From Rhodococcus sp. (in: high G+C Gram-positive bacteria) (GTDB taxonomy: Bacteria > Actinomycetota > Actinomycetes > Mycobacteriales > Mycobacteriaceae): DNA of 38,075 bases. Made by a program: the position numbers and the translations under genes. The DNA is taken from the NCBI RefSeq assembly GCF_023264675.1, contig NZ_JAHFVG010000054.1:1-38075 (forward strand). The letters are read 5' to 3'. Position 1 is the stretch's first letter; the number at the start of each line of letters is the position of its first letter. The notes below the pieces were generated by a model. It saw only the letters and a program-made list of their open reading frames with translations, made no database searches and was not told the origin of the DNA. Shown piece after piece: positions 1 through 8,675 of the stretch.

Positions 1-558
1 CAACTCTGTCGCCAACTCGGCCAGCAGAACCTCGCACTGCTCCCGCGTCTCGAGATCGATCGCGGCCGGAAGCTGACCGAAAAACTTGTCGATCACCACC
101 GCATGCGCAGCATCGATATGGCCACTGGAATGTGCGGCCGCGGTGTTCGGGTACACCGGCTCGAGGGATTCCCCCGTCATCGCCCGCCTCGCCACGAGCT
201 TGGCAGCGAGGCGGATCCGCTTACCAGCGACACCGGCATTGATCCGCAGCAGACACGCCAACCGAGAGGCATTGGTTCGCTCCGGCATCACCGCCAACCC
301 GTCACTCTCGACCAACTCGGTCAGCCAGGTGTGCGAGGTACCGTACATCGCCCGCGACAACGTTTCCATCCGCACCAACAACGCCCGCTTGTCCGCATCG
401 ACGAGAGCGCCGCCGGGCACCCGCGTCACCGACACCCACGCAGCTTCCATCGATTCGACGGCCGCCAGCACAGATACATCCGAGATCGCCGGCACACCCC
501 GCGTGCCGGCCACCCCAACGTCGTCGGCGAGGCCGGCGACACTCTCCCCCGAAAGCAT
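1..558 (-). CDS. DUF222 / 13E12-repeat family protein (HNH endonuclease family), 5' part only
   Basis: The N-terminal 186 codons are visible; the gene runs off the left edge. Starting at the ATG complementary to 556-558 the protein begins MLSGESVAGLADD. It has the helical pattern of the DUF222 region (KRIRLAAKLVARRAM, then HIDAAHAVVVDKF at about residues 147-159) typical of actinobacterial 13E12-REP proteins. These usually end in an HNH nuclease domain, which would lie outside the window and cannot be confirmed. Family members are multicopy in mycobacteria and rhodococci and their cellular role is not settled. There is no convincing ribosome binding site; the promoter (-35 at 588-593, -10 at 565-570) ends six bases before the ATG, so the transcript is probably leaderless. 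An SOS-like box covers the -35. The family call is fairly firm; DNase activity is inference. Confidence 0.8.
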   Translation of the reverse strand, partial: MLSGESVAGLADDVGVAGTRGVPAISDVSVLAAVESMEAAWVSVTRVPGGALVDADKRALLVRMETLSRAMYGTSHTWLTELVESDGLAVMPERTNASRLACLLRINAGVAGKRIRLAAKLVARRAMTGESLEPVYPNTAAAHSSGHIDAAHAVVIDKFFGQLPAAIDLETREQCEVLLAELATEL

Positions 559-564
559 GCGATC

Positions 565-593
565 AGACTAACCCAGAATCACCCGATTGTCGA
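565..593 (-). promoter_or_regulatory. Promoter of the DUF222 gene, leaderless arrangement
   Basis: Read on the minus strand, TCGACA (588-593) and TAGTCT (565-570) are separated by 17 bases. The -10 is followed by six bases and then the ATG at 558, so transcription would start at or next to the A of the start codon. The -35 hexamer overlaps the LexA-like palindrome at 590-605. Confidence 0.5.
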
Positions 594-605
594 ATGTATG
601 TTCGA
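590..605. promoter_or_regulatory. LexA/SOS-box-like palindrome
   Basis: The 16-mer TCGAATGTATGTTCGA differs at one position from the mycobacterial SOS-box consensus TCGAAC-N4-GTTCGA. It overlaps the -35 of the DUF222 gene, where a repressor would block RNA polymerase. Some 13E12-family genes of Mycobacterium tuberculosis are LexA-controlled, which supports the assignment. Confidence 0.7.
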
Positions 606-618
606 ACGTAAGTGACAA

Positions 619-1014
619 CTAACGCGGCAAACCCACCGCAGGCTTGACGGCCGTCACCGGGCATTGGGCTTCGAGCAGCACTCGCTGAGAGATACTGCCC
701 AGGAACAGCTTTCCGACGGGTGAGCGCCGGCGGATCCCGATGACAACCAGCTCGACGCCGTCGCCGAAGGACAAGTCGATGAGATTGTCGGCGTGCGAGC
801 GACCCTGCTCGTTGTCCTGGATTTTCACCACGACACCGGCGGCACCCGCTTCGTCACGTGCCGATTCGACGACGGCACCGAATTCGGGATCGGAGGCGCT
901 GTTGTCCTCGGCGACGATGATCAGATCGGTACTGCGCTGCAAGGCTTCTCCGAATGCGAAGGGAAGTGCGCCTTTGCCTTCGACGGTCGGCGAGTAGCCG
1001 ACGACGACACTCAT
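619..1014 (-). CDS. Universal stress protein, UspA family
   Basis: A 131-residue single-domain Usp protein. It begins MSVVVGYSPTVEGKGAL, the usual first beta strand and loop of the fold. Near the C-terminus VIGIRRRSPVGKLFLGSISQ contains the phosphate-binding Gly-x2-(Arg)-x9-Gly-Ser pattern seen in ATP-binding Usp proteins, followed by the typical CPVTAVKP strand. It is expected to be cytosolic and to bind ATP; the cellular output is unknown. Its ATG overlaps the TGA of the upstream dehydrogenase gene (1011-1014), so the two are translationally coupled and probably one operon. This suggests a stress or starvation role for the pair. Confidence 0.88.
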   Translation of the reverse strand: MSVVVGYSPTVEGKGALPFAFGEALQRSTDLIIVAEDNSASDPEFGAVVESARDEAGAAGVVVKIQDNEQGRSHADNLIDLSFGDGVELVVIGIRRRSPVGKLFLGSISQRVLLEAQCPVTAVKPAVGLPR

Positions 1015-2006
1015 CGTGTGACCGGCGTCGTGAGGGTTCCGTCGGCGAGGAACTGGTCGAGATTGCGAAGTGTCAACGCCTGCATCGCTGCTCGGGTCTC
1101 GACAGTCGCGCTACCGACGTGAGGTAGCAGCACCACGTTGTCGAGCCCCAGCAGGGCGTCGGGCACCAGGGGCTCGGACGCGAACACGTCCAATCCCGCG
1201 CCGGCCAGCCCACCGCTGCCCAGCAGTTCGACGAGAGCCTCCTCGTCGACGACGCTGCCGCGTGCCACGTTGATCAGGTAGCCCTGCGGTCCGAGAGCAT
1301 CCAGAACCTCGCGGTCGACCAGATGCTTGGTGCCTGCCCCACCGGAGGCAGCGACGATCAGGACGTCGACCCCACCGGCAAGTGCGGTAGGCGACGCCGC
1401 GTAGGAATACGGAGAGCCGTTGATCTCGTTGCGGTTGTGATAGCTGATCGAGCACCGAAAACCGCTCAGCCGGTCTGCAATTGCACTTCCGATGCGCCCG
1501 AGCCCGATGATCCCGACGCGCATGCCGGTGACCTGACGCGTCAGCGGCGTGTTGCCTTCGGCGATCCAGCGCCTCTCGCGCACGTACCGGTCGTTGTACG
1601 ACACCTGACGAACGGTGTCGATCAACAGGCCGACGGCGAGGTCGGCGACGCAATCGGTGAGGACGTCGGGGGTGTTGCTGACGCCGATTCCGCGCTCGAC
1701 GGCCGCGTCGACATCGGTGGTGTCATAACCGACGCCGAAGTGCACGATGGCGCCGAGGTTCGGCAGTCGAGCCATGAGCCCGGCATCGACGCCGGTACGA
1801 CCCGACGTGACAGCGGCGGTCACGGATTCTCCGTGAAGCGCCAGGAAGCCGGCACGATCGTCGCCTTCGGGCAGGACGAGCGCGTCGTAACCGGATCCGA
1901 GCGCGTCCATCAACGACGGCTTCAAGGGCCCAACCCTGAGCACCCGACCTGCAGCACTCGAATTACGTTGCACTGCAGCCTGTTTCTCCGAACCAGCCGT
2001 TGTCAT
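1011..2006 (-). CDS. D-isomer-specific 2-hydroxyacid dehydrogenase (glyoxylate/hydroxypyruvate reductase type)
   Basis: A 331-residue NAD(P)-dependent oxidoreductase. The Rossmann motif is MRVGIIGLGRIGSAIADRL. Catalytic residues of the family are visible: Arg in NVARGSVVDEEAL, a Glu in the following segment, and His in LPHVGSATVETRAAM. The family interconverts 2-keto acids and D-2-hydroxy acids; glyoxylate or hydroxypyruvate is the likeliest substrate, but others such as sulfolactate cannot be excluded. I chose the ATG at 2004-2006 because GAGGAGAG lies just upstream on the coding strand; a longer frame to 2153 adds an unconserved 49-residue leader. It is divergent from the peptide transporter operon and coupled to the Usp gene downstream. 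Confidence 0.85.
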   Translation of the reverse strand: MTTAGSEKQAAVQRNSSAAGRVLRVGPLKPSLMDALGSGYDALVLPEGDDRAGFLALHGESVTAAVTSGRTGVDAGLMARLPNLGAIVHFGVGYDTTDVDAAVERGIGVSNTPDVLTDCVADLAVGLLIDTVRQVSYNDRYVRERRWIAEGNTPLTRQVTGMRVGIIGLGRIGSAIADRLSGFRCSISYHNRNEINGSPYSYAASPTALAGGVDVLIVAASGGAGTKHLVDREVLDALGPQGYLINVARGSVVDEEALVELLGSGGLAGAGLDVFASEPLVPDALLGLDNVVLLPHVGSATVETRAAMQALTLRNLDQFLADGTLTTPVTR

Positions 2007-2381
2007 CGTTGCTCTCCTCGCGGTCGAAATGCCGTCCTGCTCACGCCACGTTCGTACGCGCGTGTTCCCAGTACGGTATGCCCGCTTTCGGATACCTGTC
2101 CAACACGTAAATAACATGGATTGATACTCAAAGCGCATCATAGGCCGCGCCAAGGTAACCCTTCCCGGGCCTCGAAAGGCCGTTCCACCTGGTCAGACGC
2201 GCAGGGATGTGATGCGCACCGCTAAAGTCCAGGTCATGTGACCCACAAAACACGCGCTGACGGGCCTCGAGCCGTGTTGACGGCTCTTTCCACCGCTCAT
2301 ACCGTGTGTCTACCGTCACAGATGCCGCCGACGACTTGGTCGGCGCACATCGATCCGCCCACATTCACCACGGAGGTCACC
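2007..2381. other. 375-bp divergent intergenic region
   Basis: This region separates the minus-strand dehydrogenase from the plus-strand transporter. It holds a good plus-strand promoter (2277-2305). On the minus strand only a weak candidate is seen, with TACCGT as -10 and an 18-19 base spacer. No RNA gene, conserved small ORF or strong operator palindrome was recognised. The small frames crossing it look non-coding. Confidence 0.5.
2277..2305 (+). promoter_or_regulatory. Promoter of the peptide ABC transporter operon
   Basis: TTGACG (2277-2282) and TACCGT (2300-2305) are separated by exactly 17 bases, about 77 bases upstream of the start codon at 2382. The untranslated leader would be about 70 bases. 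No repressor site is obvious next to it. Confidence 0.5.
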
Positions 2382-3962
2382 ATGAGCCCTGCACGAGCAG
2401 TGCAGCAGGGACGGACCCAGCGCACGGCGGCGATCCTCGCTGGCGCACTTAGCCTTTCGTTGGTCGCAGCCGGTTGCACCGTCGCCAACTCGAACCAGAG
2501 CACCGCCGCCGACGCCGACACACTCCGCATCGTTCTTCAAGAAGAACCACCCACCCTCGAAGCCTGCGACGTTTCGCTCACCTCCGTCGGCGTCGTGACT
2601 CGCTCGAACATCACCGAGCCGCTCATGGAACGAAACCCCACTTCCGGTGATCTCGAACCGAAGCTCGCCGACTCATGGGAGCAGACCTCCGATCGCGAAT
2701 GGACGATCAAACTGCACCCCGGGGTCACGTTCAGCGATGGCACTCCCTTCGAGGCAGCCGACGCAGCCCACTCCATCGAGCGGACCGTCAACTCGGATCT
2801 CGGGTGCAACGTCGAGGGGTATGTCTTCGGGGATGCGAACCTCACGGTGAACGTGATCGACCCGTTGACGCTGACCGTCGCAGCACCGGAGGCCGACCCG
2901 ATCCTTCCGCTTCGCGTGTCGTTCATCGAGATGGTGCCGCGCACCACGAGCATGACCGAGAGAGTCCGCGAACCCATCGGGACCGGCCCGTTTGCGATCG
3001 ACTACTGGAACGCAGGCCAGAGGCTGTCCCTCGTCCGCAACGACACCTACTGGGGCGACGCCCCCGATTACGCCCGGGCCGACTACCAGTGGCGCAGCGA
3101 AGGCAGCGTCCGGGCGTCGATGGTTCTCAACGGAGAAGCCGACCTCGCCACCTCGCTCGGACCGGAGGACGGGGCCGGAGATCTCGGAGTCGCCTACCCG
3201 AACAACGAGACCACCGCGGTGCGTATCCAGCTCGAGGAACCCCCACTAGACGACATCCGCGTGCGGCAGGCCATCAACTACTCGGTGAACCGGGACGGCA
3301 TCGTCAAAGCACTGTTCCGCGGACTCGGGACACCGGCCGAGCAACTGATCTCGGAGGGTGTCATCGGCTTCAACGAGGACCTGAAGCCCTGGCCGTACGA
3401 CCCCGAGAAAGCCAAGGAACTCATCGAGGAGGCCCGAGCCGACGGTGTCCCGGTCGACACCGAGATCCGGATGATCGGACGTACCGGACAGTTCCCGAAG
3501 GTCAACGAGACACTGGAGGTCATCCAGAACGCTCTGTCCGAGATCGGTATGAACGTATCCATCGAAATGACAGACTCGGCGGGAACCGCCGAATATCAGG
3601 AGCGCCCGTTCCCTCAGGTCGGCCCCTACCTCCTCGTCATCCAGCACGGCAATCAAGCCGGCGACGCCGCCTTCACCGCCGACCAGTACATGCGTAGCAC
3701 CGGATTCCAAAGTGCCGGCGGCACGCCTGAATTCGACGATCGCGTCACCGAGGCCGGCGCGAAGACCGGCGAGGAACGCCAGCAGGCCTACGCGCAGCTG
3801 TTCGCCGACGAGCCCGAGGAGGTCATGCAGATGGCGTTCATCGCTCACATGAACGGCGTTCTCGCCAAGTCGGATTCGGTCGACTACACCCCCAACTCCG
3901 CCACCGTCGACGAAATGCATCTCGCCGCGATGACCCACGCCGACAACCCAGAAACCAACTGA
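2382..3962 (+). CDS. ABC transporter substrate-binding lipoprotein, peptide/opine/nickel family (SBP_bac_5)
   Basis: A 526-residue extracytoplasmic binding protein. A basic N-terminus and a hydrophobic stretch end in the lipobox VAAGC, giving a lipidated Cys32. The mature part has the SBP_bac_5 hallmarks: LRIVLQEEPPTLEACD at the start, LADSWEQTSDREWTIKLHPGVTFSDGTPF (quoted in two parts by motif: WTIKLHPGVTFSDGTPF), then IGTGPFAI and VRQAINYSVNRDGIV. It would deliver an oligopeptide or similar ligand to the permeases that follow. The start at 2382 is fixed by GGAGGT at 2372-2377. The true ligand cannot be read from the sequence. Confidence 0.88.
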   Translation: MSPARAVQQGRTQRTAAILAGALSLSLVAAGCTVANSNQSTAADADTLRIVLQEEPPTLEACDVSLTSVGVVTRSNITEPLMERNPTSGDLEPKLADSWEQTSDREWTIKLHPGVTFSDGTPFEAADAAHSIERTVNSDLGCNVEGYVFGDANLTVNVIDPLTLTVAAPEADPILPLRVSFIEMVPRTTSMTERVREPIGTGPFAIDYWNAGQRLSLVRNDTYWGDAPDYARADYQWRSEGSVRASMVLNGEADLATSLGPEDGAGDLGVAYPNNETTAVRIQLEEPPLDDIRVRQAINYSVNRDGIVKALFRGLGTPAEQLISEGVIGFNEDLKPWPYDPEKAKELIEEARADGVPVDTEIRMIGRTGQFPKVNETLEVIQNALSEIGMNVSIEMTDSAGTAEYQERPFPQVGPYLLVIQHGNQAGDAAFTADQYMRSTGFQSAGGTPEFDDRVTEAGAKTGEERQQAYAQLFADEPEEVMQMAFIAHMNGVLAKSDSVDYTPNSATVDEMHLAAMTHADNPETN

Positions 3963-4003
3963 GGCCACCATGACCACTTCACAACAAGGGAGGCGATGAA
4001 GCG

Positions 4004-4933
4004 ATGTTTCGATTTCTTCGCCGTCGGATCTACACCAGTCTCGTTCCGCTCCTCGTCGTGCTCATCGGAGTCTTCTTTCTGGCCCGACTCACCGGCGACC
4101 CCACCAGCCTGTACCTCCCCGAATCCGCGACGCAGGCGCAGCGAGAGGCGTTCCGGGCCAGCAACGGCTTCGATCAGCCGATCCTGACTCAGCTGTTCGA
4201 GTACTTCAAGGGGGTCATCCACCTCGACTTCGGTGACTCGCTCCGCACCGGGGAGCCGGCGTCGGCCATGGCACTTCGCGCATTCCCGGCCACACTGCAA
4301 CTCGCGTTCATGACGATGTTCCTCGCCATCCTCGGCGCGATCATCATCGGGTGCTGGGCTGCCTACCGCCCGAACTCGTTGGCGGACAGGATCTCGAGCC
4401 TGCTGTCCATGACAGCTGCGAGCATCCCGGACTTCTGGTTCGCGATCATGGGCGTCTACGTCTTCTCGATTCTGTTCGGTTGGCTGCCCACATCCGGTGT
4501 CGACGCAGGCATGCTGTCCTGGGTCCTCCCCATCGCCACTCTGCTGATCCGACCTCTCGGTGTATTGACGCAGGTGGTTCGCGGCGCGATGGTCTCGGCA
4601 CTCTCGGCCCCCTACGTCCGACTGGCGAGGAGCAAGGGTGCAGGCGACCTGCGAGTGGTCACTCACCACGCGCTGCGCAACGCTGCCGCTCCCGCGCTCA
4701 CCGTCGCCGGTGACCTCATGGTCGGCCTGATCAACGGAGCCGTCGTCGTCGAAGCGATCTTCGGTTGGCCCGGCATCGGAAAGCTGATGATCGACGCCAT
4801 CCTGCAGCGCGACTTCGCGGTCCTGCAGGCGGCCGTGCTGCTCACCGCGGTCAGCATCTTCGTTCTCAACATCGTCATCGACGCCTGTTACGCACTGCTC
4901 GATGCTCGCGTTCGCGACAAGGTGAAGGTCTAG
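4004..4933 (+). CDS. ABC transporter permease, DppB/OppB type
   Basis: A 309-residue integral membrane protein with about six hydrophobic segments. The N-terminus MFRFLRRRIYTSLVPLL and the downstream GDP motif are typical of DppB. The cytoplasmic EAA loop, contacting the ATPase, is at YVRLARSKGAGDLRVVTHHA, followed by the family ending EAIFGWPGIGKLM. The start codon has GGGAGG at 3988-3993. It lies 41 bases after the binding-protein gene and pairs with the permease beginning at 4945. Confidence 0.9.
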   Translation: MFRFLRRRIYTSLVPLLVVLIGVFFLARLTGDPTSLYLPESATQAQREAFRASNGFDQPILTQLFEYFKGVIHLDFGDSLRTGEPASAMALRAFPATLQLAFMTMFLAILGAIIIGCWAAYRPNSLADRISSLLSMTAASIPDFWFAIMGVYVFSILFGWLPTSGVDAGMLSWVLPIATLLIRPLGVLTQVVRGAMVSALSAPYVRLARSKGAGDLRVVTHHALRNAAAPALTVAGDLMVGLINGAVVVEAIFGWPGIGKLMIDAILQRDFAVLQAAVLLTAVSIFVLNIVIDACYALLDARVRDKVKV

Positions 4934-4944
4934 GAGATAAGCAC

Positions 4945-5928
4945 ATGTCACTCGACTTCGAAGCACCCAAAACCTCGGATCCCGAGGATGTTCCACCGAC
5001 CGAGCCGATAGCCCGCAAGAGCTCGGCTCCCCTGTGGAAGCTACTTCTCCGTGACCGCGTCGCGACCGTCGCCGCCGGGATCCTGGTCCTGGTGTTCCTC
5101 ACCGCGATCTTCGGTCCGATGCTGATCGGCGACGCCGCCACCGATCAGGATCTCGATCGTTCCAACCTGCCACCCTTCAATCTCGACACCGGCTGGATGA
5201 ACGTGCTCGGCACCGACCCATTGGGCCGCAGCATGTTCGCCCGTCTGGTCGTCGCCTGCCGCACCACGCTCTCGGTCGCGATTCCGGCCGTCGTGTTGTC
5301 CGCGATCATCGGTTCGATCATCGGGATGTGGGCCGGCTACCACCGCGGGTGGCGTGAAACCTCCGCGATGCGCGTGGCCGACGTGATCATGAGCTTCCCG
5401 TCGCTTCTGATGGCAGTCGTCGTGCTGTACGTCTTCTCCCCCAGCGCCGCCAACATCGTTCTCGTGCTGGCCATCACCCGAATCCCCATCTACCTGAGGA
5501 CAGCTCGCGCCGAGTCCGCGGAACTGCAGAGCAGATTGTTCGTCGACGCCGCCCGCACGTTCGGCGCATCGAGCGGAGCGGTGATCCGGAGGCACGTCGC
5601 ACCGATCCTGCTGCCGACGCTGCTCACCGTCGCGACGCTCGACTTCTGCTTCGTCATGCTGGCCGAATCGTCACTGAGCTTCCTTGGCATCGGAATTCAG
5701 CCGCCCGATGTCAGCTGGGGCCTCATGGTCGCGCAGGGACGCACGTACTTGCAGACCGCCTGGTGGCTGTCGTTCTTCCCCGGTCTTGCCATCGTTCTCA
5801 CCACGGTGTCCGCGACGGTCCTCGCCGCGTGGGCGCGTATCGCCACCGATCCCGCGCAGCGCTGGCGCCTCAATGTTCCTCGCTCCAAGAAGTCACGCCT
5901 GCTTCCCGTCCGAAAGGTCGTCTCATGA
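4945..5928 (+). CDS. ABC transporter permease, DppC/OppC type
   Basis: A 327-residue membrane protein. After a polar N-terminal tail comes a first transmembrane helix (about residues 38-58), the periplasmic GTDPLGRSMFARLV motif characteristic of DppC, and the EAA loop LFVDAARTFGASSGAVIRRH. The C-terminal family signature is LSFLGIGIQPPDVSWG. AGGAG (4932-4936) precedes the ATG at 4945; upstream in-frame codons lie inside the previous gene and are not used. The TGA overlaps the next start as ATGA, so translation is coupled. Confidence 0.9.
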   Translation: MSLDFEAPKTSDPEDVPPTEPIARKSSAPLWKLLLRDRVATVAAGILVLVFLTAIFGPMLIGDAATDQDLDRSNLPPFNLDTGWMNVLGTDPLGRSMFARLVVACRTTLSVAIPAVVLSAIIGSIIGMWAGYHRGWRETSAMRVADVIMSFPSLLMAVVVLYVFSPSAANIVLVLAITRIPIYLRTARAESAELQSRLFVDAARTFGASSGAVIRRHVAPILLPTLLTVATLDFCFVMLAESSLSFLGIGIQPPDVSWGLMVAQGRTYLQTAWWLSFFPGLAIVLTTVSATVLAAWARIATDPAQRWRLNVPRSKKSRLLPVRKVVS

Positions 5929-6959
5929 GTGCACCGGCAGTCGCCAGGGAAAAGAATCCCGACACCGACCGCGTAGCCATGCGCGTCCAGGATCTGACGG
6001 TCGATCTTCGGACACCGTCGGGCGTGATTCGCGCGGTGGACCACGTCAGCTTCAGTGCTCGTCGCGGTGAAACCCTTGCGCTACTCGGCGAATCGGGATG
6101 CGGGAAGTCGATGACGGCCCAGGCCGTCGTCGGACTGCTGGAACCGATCGCCGACATCACCGACGGTTCCGTCGAACTGGGAGATGTGGACCTCGTCACC
6201 GCCAAGAACAAGGTACGACGGCACATCGCGGCCACCGAGCTCGCCATCGTCTTCCAGGACGCACTGACGGCACTCAACCCCGTCTACACCGTCGGAACCC
6301 AACTGGCCGAGCCGTTTCGGATCCACCGCGGGATGTCGGCCAAGGAGGCACGCACAGAGGCGATCTCGCTGATGGAACGCGTCGGGATTCCGCAGCCGGA
6401 ATCACGGGTCGACGCCTACCCACATCAGTTCTCGGGCGGTATGCGTCAGCGCCTCCTCATTGCGATGGCCGTGGCACTGAGCCCGTCCGTCCTACTCGCC
6501 GACGAGCCGACGACCGCTCTCGATGTGACCGTGCAGGCGCAGATCATGGCGCTGCTGCGGGACCTACGAACCGAACACGACATGGCCGTCGTCCTCATCA
6601 CCCACGATCTCGCCCTCGTCGCCGAGGAAGCCGATCGCGTGGCGATCATGTACGCCGGCAATGTCGTCGAGACCGGGATGGTGGCCGAGGTGTTCGCCGA
6701 ACCGCGCCACCCCTACACCAAGGGCCTGCTCGATTCGGTGCCCGTGCACGCGCAGCGAGGGGAGGACCTCAAATCCATCGGCGGTACTCCCCCCGATCTG
6801 CACTCCGTACCGTCAGGCTGTGTCTATCAGGCCCGATGCCCACTGGTACAAGATATTTGCGTCAGCACCCGGCCGGCACTGGAGCCAGTCTCATCTCAAT
6901 CGACTGCTGACGGTCGCTACTCTGCTTGCCACTTCTCGAGCGAGGTTTCGCATGTCTGA
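5925..6959 (+). CDS. ABC transporter ATP-binding protein, DppD/OppD type
   Basis: A 344-residue cytoplasmic ATPase. Walker A is LLGESGCGKSMTAQ (about residues 49-62), the signature is FSGGMRQR, and Walker B is VLLADEPTTALD followed by the switch His in LITHDLALV. The C-terminal oligopeptide-transporter extension carries spaced cysteines (CVYQARCPLVQDIC) that often bind an iron-sulfur cluster in this family. It overlaps the permease gene by four bases and the next ATPase gene by eight, so all the components should be made in step. Confidence 0.92.
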   Translation: MSAPAVAREKNPDTDRVAMRVQDLTVDLRTPSGVIRAVDHVSFSARRGETLALLGESGCGKSMTAQAVVGLLEPIADITDGSVELGDVDLVTAKNKVRRHIAATELAIVFQDALTALNPVYTVGTQLAEPFRIHRGMSAKEARTEAISLMERVGIPQPESRVDAYPHQFSGGMRQRLLIAMAVALSPSVLLADEPTTALDVTVQAQIMALLRDLRTEHDMAVVLITHDLALVAEEADRVAIMYAGNVVETGMVAEVFAEPRHPYTKGLLDSVPVHAQRGEDLKSIGGTPPDLHSVPSGCVYQARCPLVQDICVSTRPALEPVSSQSTADGRYSACHFSSEVSHV

Positions 6960-7947
6960 TCAACTGCTCACCGTCCGCGGACTCAACAAGACGTTCAAGA
7001 CCGGCGGCGGCGATCTCCGTGCGCTAGACGCCATCGATCTGGATCTACGACGCGGCGAGACGCTGGGTCTCGTCGGCGAATCCGGTTGTGGTAAGTCGAC
7101 ACTCGCGCGCACCCTGATGATGCTCGAGCGTCCCGATGCAGGCACGGTGGACTTCGACGGTGTCGATCCGTTCTCGTTGCGAGGCAAAGATCTTCTGGGC
7201 TTCCGGCGCCGCGTCCAGATGGTGTTCCAGGACCCGTACGGTTCGCTGAACTCCCGCATGGACGCGAGCGACATCATCAGCGAGCCGTGGCGGACGCACA
7301 AGAGTCTGTACAAGACTCGCCGCGACCGCGCTGCCCGTGTTCGCGAACTCCTTCACCTCGTCGGACTGCGTCCCAGCGACGAGCACCGCTTCCCGCAAGA
7401 ATTCTCCGGCGGTCAGCGTCAGAGACTGGGCATCGCGCGGGCGCTGGCCCTGAACCCGGACGTGATCATCTGCGACGAGCCGGTGTCCGCTCTCGACCTG
7501 TCGGTGCAGGCACAGGTGCTCAATCTGCTGAACGATCTGCAGAAGCAGCTCGGCATCTCCTACGTCTTCATCTCGCACGATCTCTCCGTCGTCCGGCATG
7601 TCGCCGACCGGGTTGCCGTCATGTACCTCGGCCGCATCGTCGAATCCGGGGCCACCGACGCCGTGTTCGACCGGCCGAGCCACCCTTACACTGCAGCGTT
7701 GATGTCCGCGGCCCCCAAGCTCGACGCCTCCGATCGCGGTGAGCGAATCCTGCTGAAGGGCGAGGTCCCGTCCCCACTGAATCCGCCGTCGGGCTGCCGT
7801 TTTCGGACCCGCTGCTGGAAGGCGACAGACCTCTGCGCCTCGCAGGCACCGCCGGTGGCGAAGGACCGCAACGAGGCCGATCACATGGCGGAATGCCATT
7901 ACCCTCTGGTTGCCAACGACCTGGGGCTCATGGCCACAGCAACGTGA
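6952..7947 (+). CDS. ABC transporter ATP-binding protein, DppF/OppF type
   Basis: A 331-residue partner ATPase forming the heterodimer with the DppD-type protein. Walker A is LVGESGCGKSTLART, the signature FSGGQRQRLGIARAL, Walker B DVIICDEPVSALD and the switch ISHDLSVV. The C-terminal cysteine motif is GCRFRTRCWKATDLC. The start at 6952 overlaps the stop of the upstream gene; longer frames would read through it. It completes a full five-component importer. Its stop overlaps the GTG of the following permease gene. Confidence 0.92.
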   Translation: MSDQLLTVRGLNKTFKTGGGDLRALDAIDLDLRRGETLGLVGESGCGKSTLARTLMMLERPDAGTVDFDGVDPFSLRGKDLLGFRRRVQMVFQDPYGSLNSRMDASDIISEPWRTHKSLYKTRRDRAARVRELLHLVGLRPSDEHRFPQEFSGGQRQRLGIARALALNPDVIICDEPVSALDLSVQAQVLNLLNDLQKQLGISYVFISHDLSVVRHVADRVAVMYLGRIVESGATDAVFDRPSHPYTAALMSAAPKLDASDRGERILLKGEVPSPLNPPSGCRFRTRCWKATDLCASQAPPVAKDRNEADHMAECHYPLVANDLGLMATAT

Positions 7948-8675
7948 GTGCCGCAAGCTTCGCGGTAGTGGCGTTCGCGATCTTCTTCGCGTCCTGCATG
8001 CAGGCGTCGATCGGATTCGGCATGGGAATGCTGGCGGCACCGATCGTCGCCATCGTCGATCCGGGTCTGGTGCCGGGAACGTTGATCATGCTGGCTACCC
8101 TCGTCAGCGCGATGGTGCTGCTGCGCGAGGGAGCCGCGCTGGACTTCTCCGGCGCCGGATGGGCGTTGGCCGGCAGGGTCCCCGGGACAATTCTGGGCGC
8201 CTTGCTGTTGGTGGCTCTCCCCGAGCGCGGGCTTGCCCTGATGCTCGCCGGCGTCGTTCTGTTCGGAATCGTGCTGACATCTCTCGGCTGGGTTCCGTTG
8301 GCACGCAAGCGCAATCTCGTGATGGCCGGCGCCGCGTCGGGAGTTCTCGGGACGGCGACGTCGATCGGTGGGCCGCCGATGGCACTGGTGTGGCAACGCA
8401 ACACCGGCGCCAAGCTCCGCAGCACGATGAGCGCGTTCTTTCTCGTCGGCTCGATTCTGTCGCTCATCACCCTGACGGCGGCGGGCGCCGTCGACGGGCA
8501 CACAGCGTGGCTGTTCGTCCTGCTGGCGCCCGCGTCGATTCTCGGTTACGTGCTGTCCCGCTTCGTCAATCGTGTGATGGATCGACGACGATTGCGGATC
8601 ACGGCGATCTCGGTGTCCACCGTCGGCGCGGTGGTTCTGGTGGTCCAGCAGGTGTGGGCGCTCCGCGCCATGTGA
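7944..8675 (+). CDS. Sulfite exporter TauE/SafE (TSUP) family permease
   Basis: A 243-residue polytopic membrane protein with about eight hydrophobic segments and the TSUP repeat pattern (FAIFFASCMQASIGFGMGML in the first half, GTATSIGGPPMALVWQ in the second). TSUP proteins move small organic or inorganic anions, often sulfur compounds such as sulfite or sulfonates, usually outward. The GTG start at 7944 overlaps the stop of the last ATPase gene as GTGA, which firmly places the gene in the transporter operon. That suggests export of a product derived from the imported ligand, for example sulfite or another anion; this is inference. Confidence 0.85.
   Translation: MSAASFAVVAFAIFFASCMQASIGFGMGMLAAPIVAIVDPGLVPGTLIMLATLVSAMVLLREGAALDFSGAGWALAGRVPGTILGALLLVALPERGLALMLAGVVLFGIVLTSLGWVPLARKRNLVMAGAASGVLGTATSIGGPPMALVWQRNTGAKLRSTMSAFFLVGSILSLITLTAAGAVDGHTAWLFVLLAPASILGYVLSRFVNRVMDRRRLRITAISVSTVGAVVLVVQQVWALRAM

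Noticed and set aside
86..615. Two plus-strand open frames of 161 and 170 codons
   Set aside because: They are antisense to the DUF222 gene, which shows family-typical helices and its own promoter.
2007..2153. N-terminal extension of the 2-hydroxyacid dehydrogenase
   Set aside because: The extra 49 residues are not like the family, and GAGGAGAG supports the ATG at 2006.
3884..4996. A 370-codon open frame on the minus strand
   Set aside because: It is antisense to the DppB-type permease gene, with composition typical of an antisense shadow.
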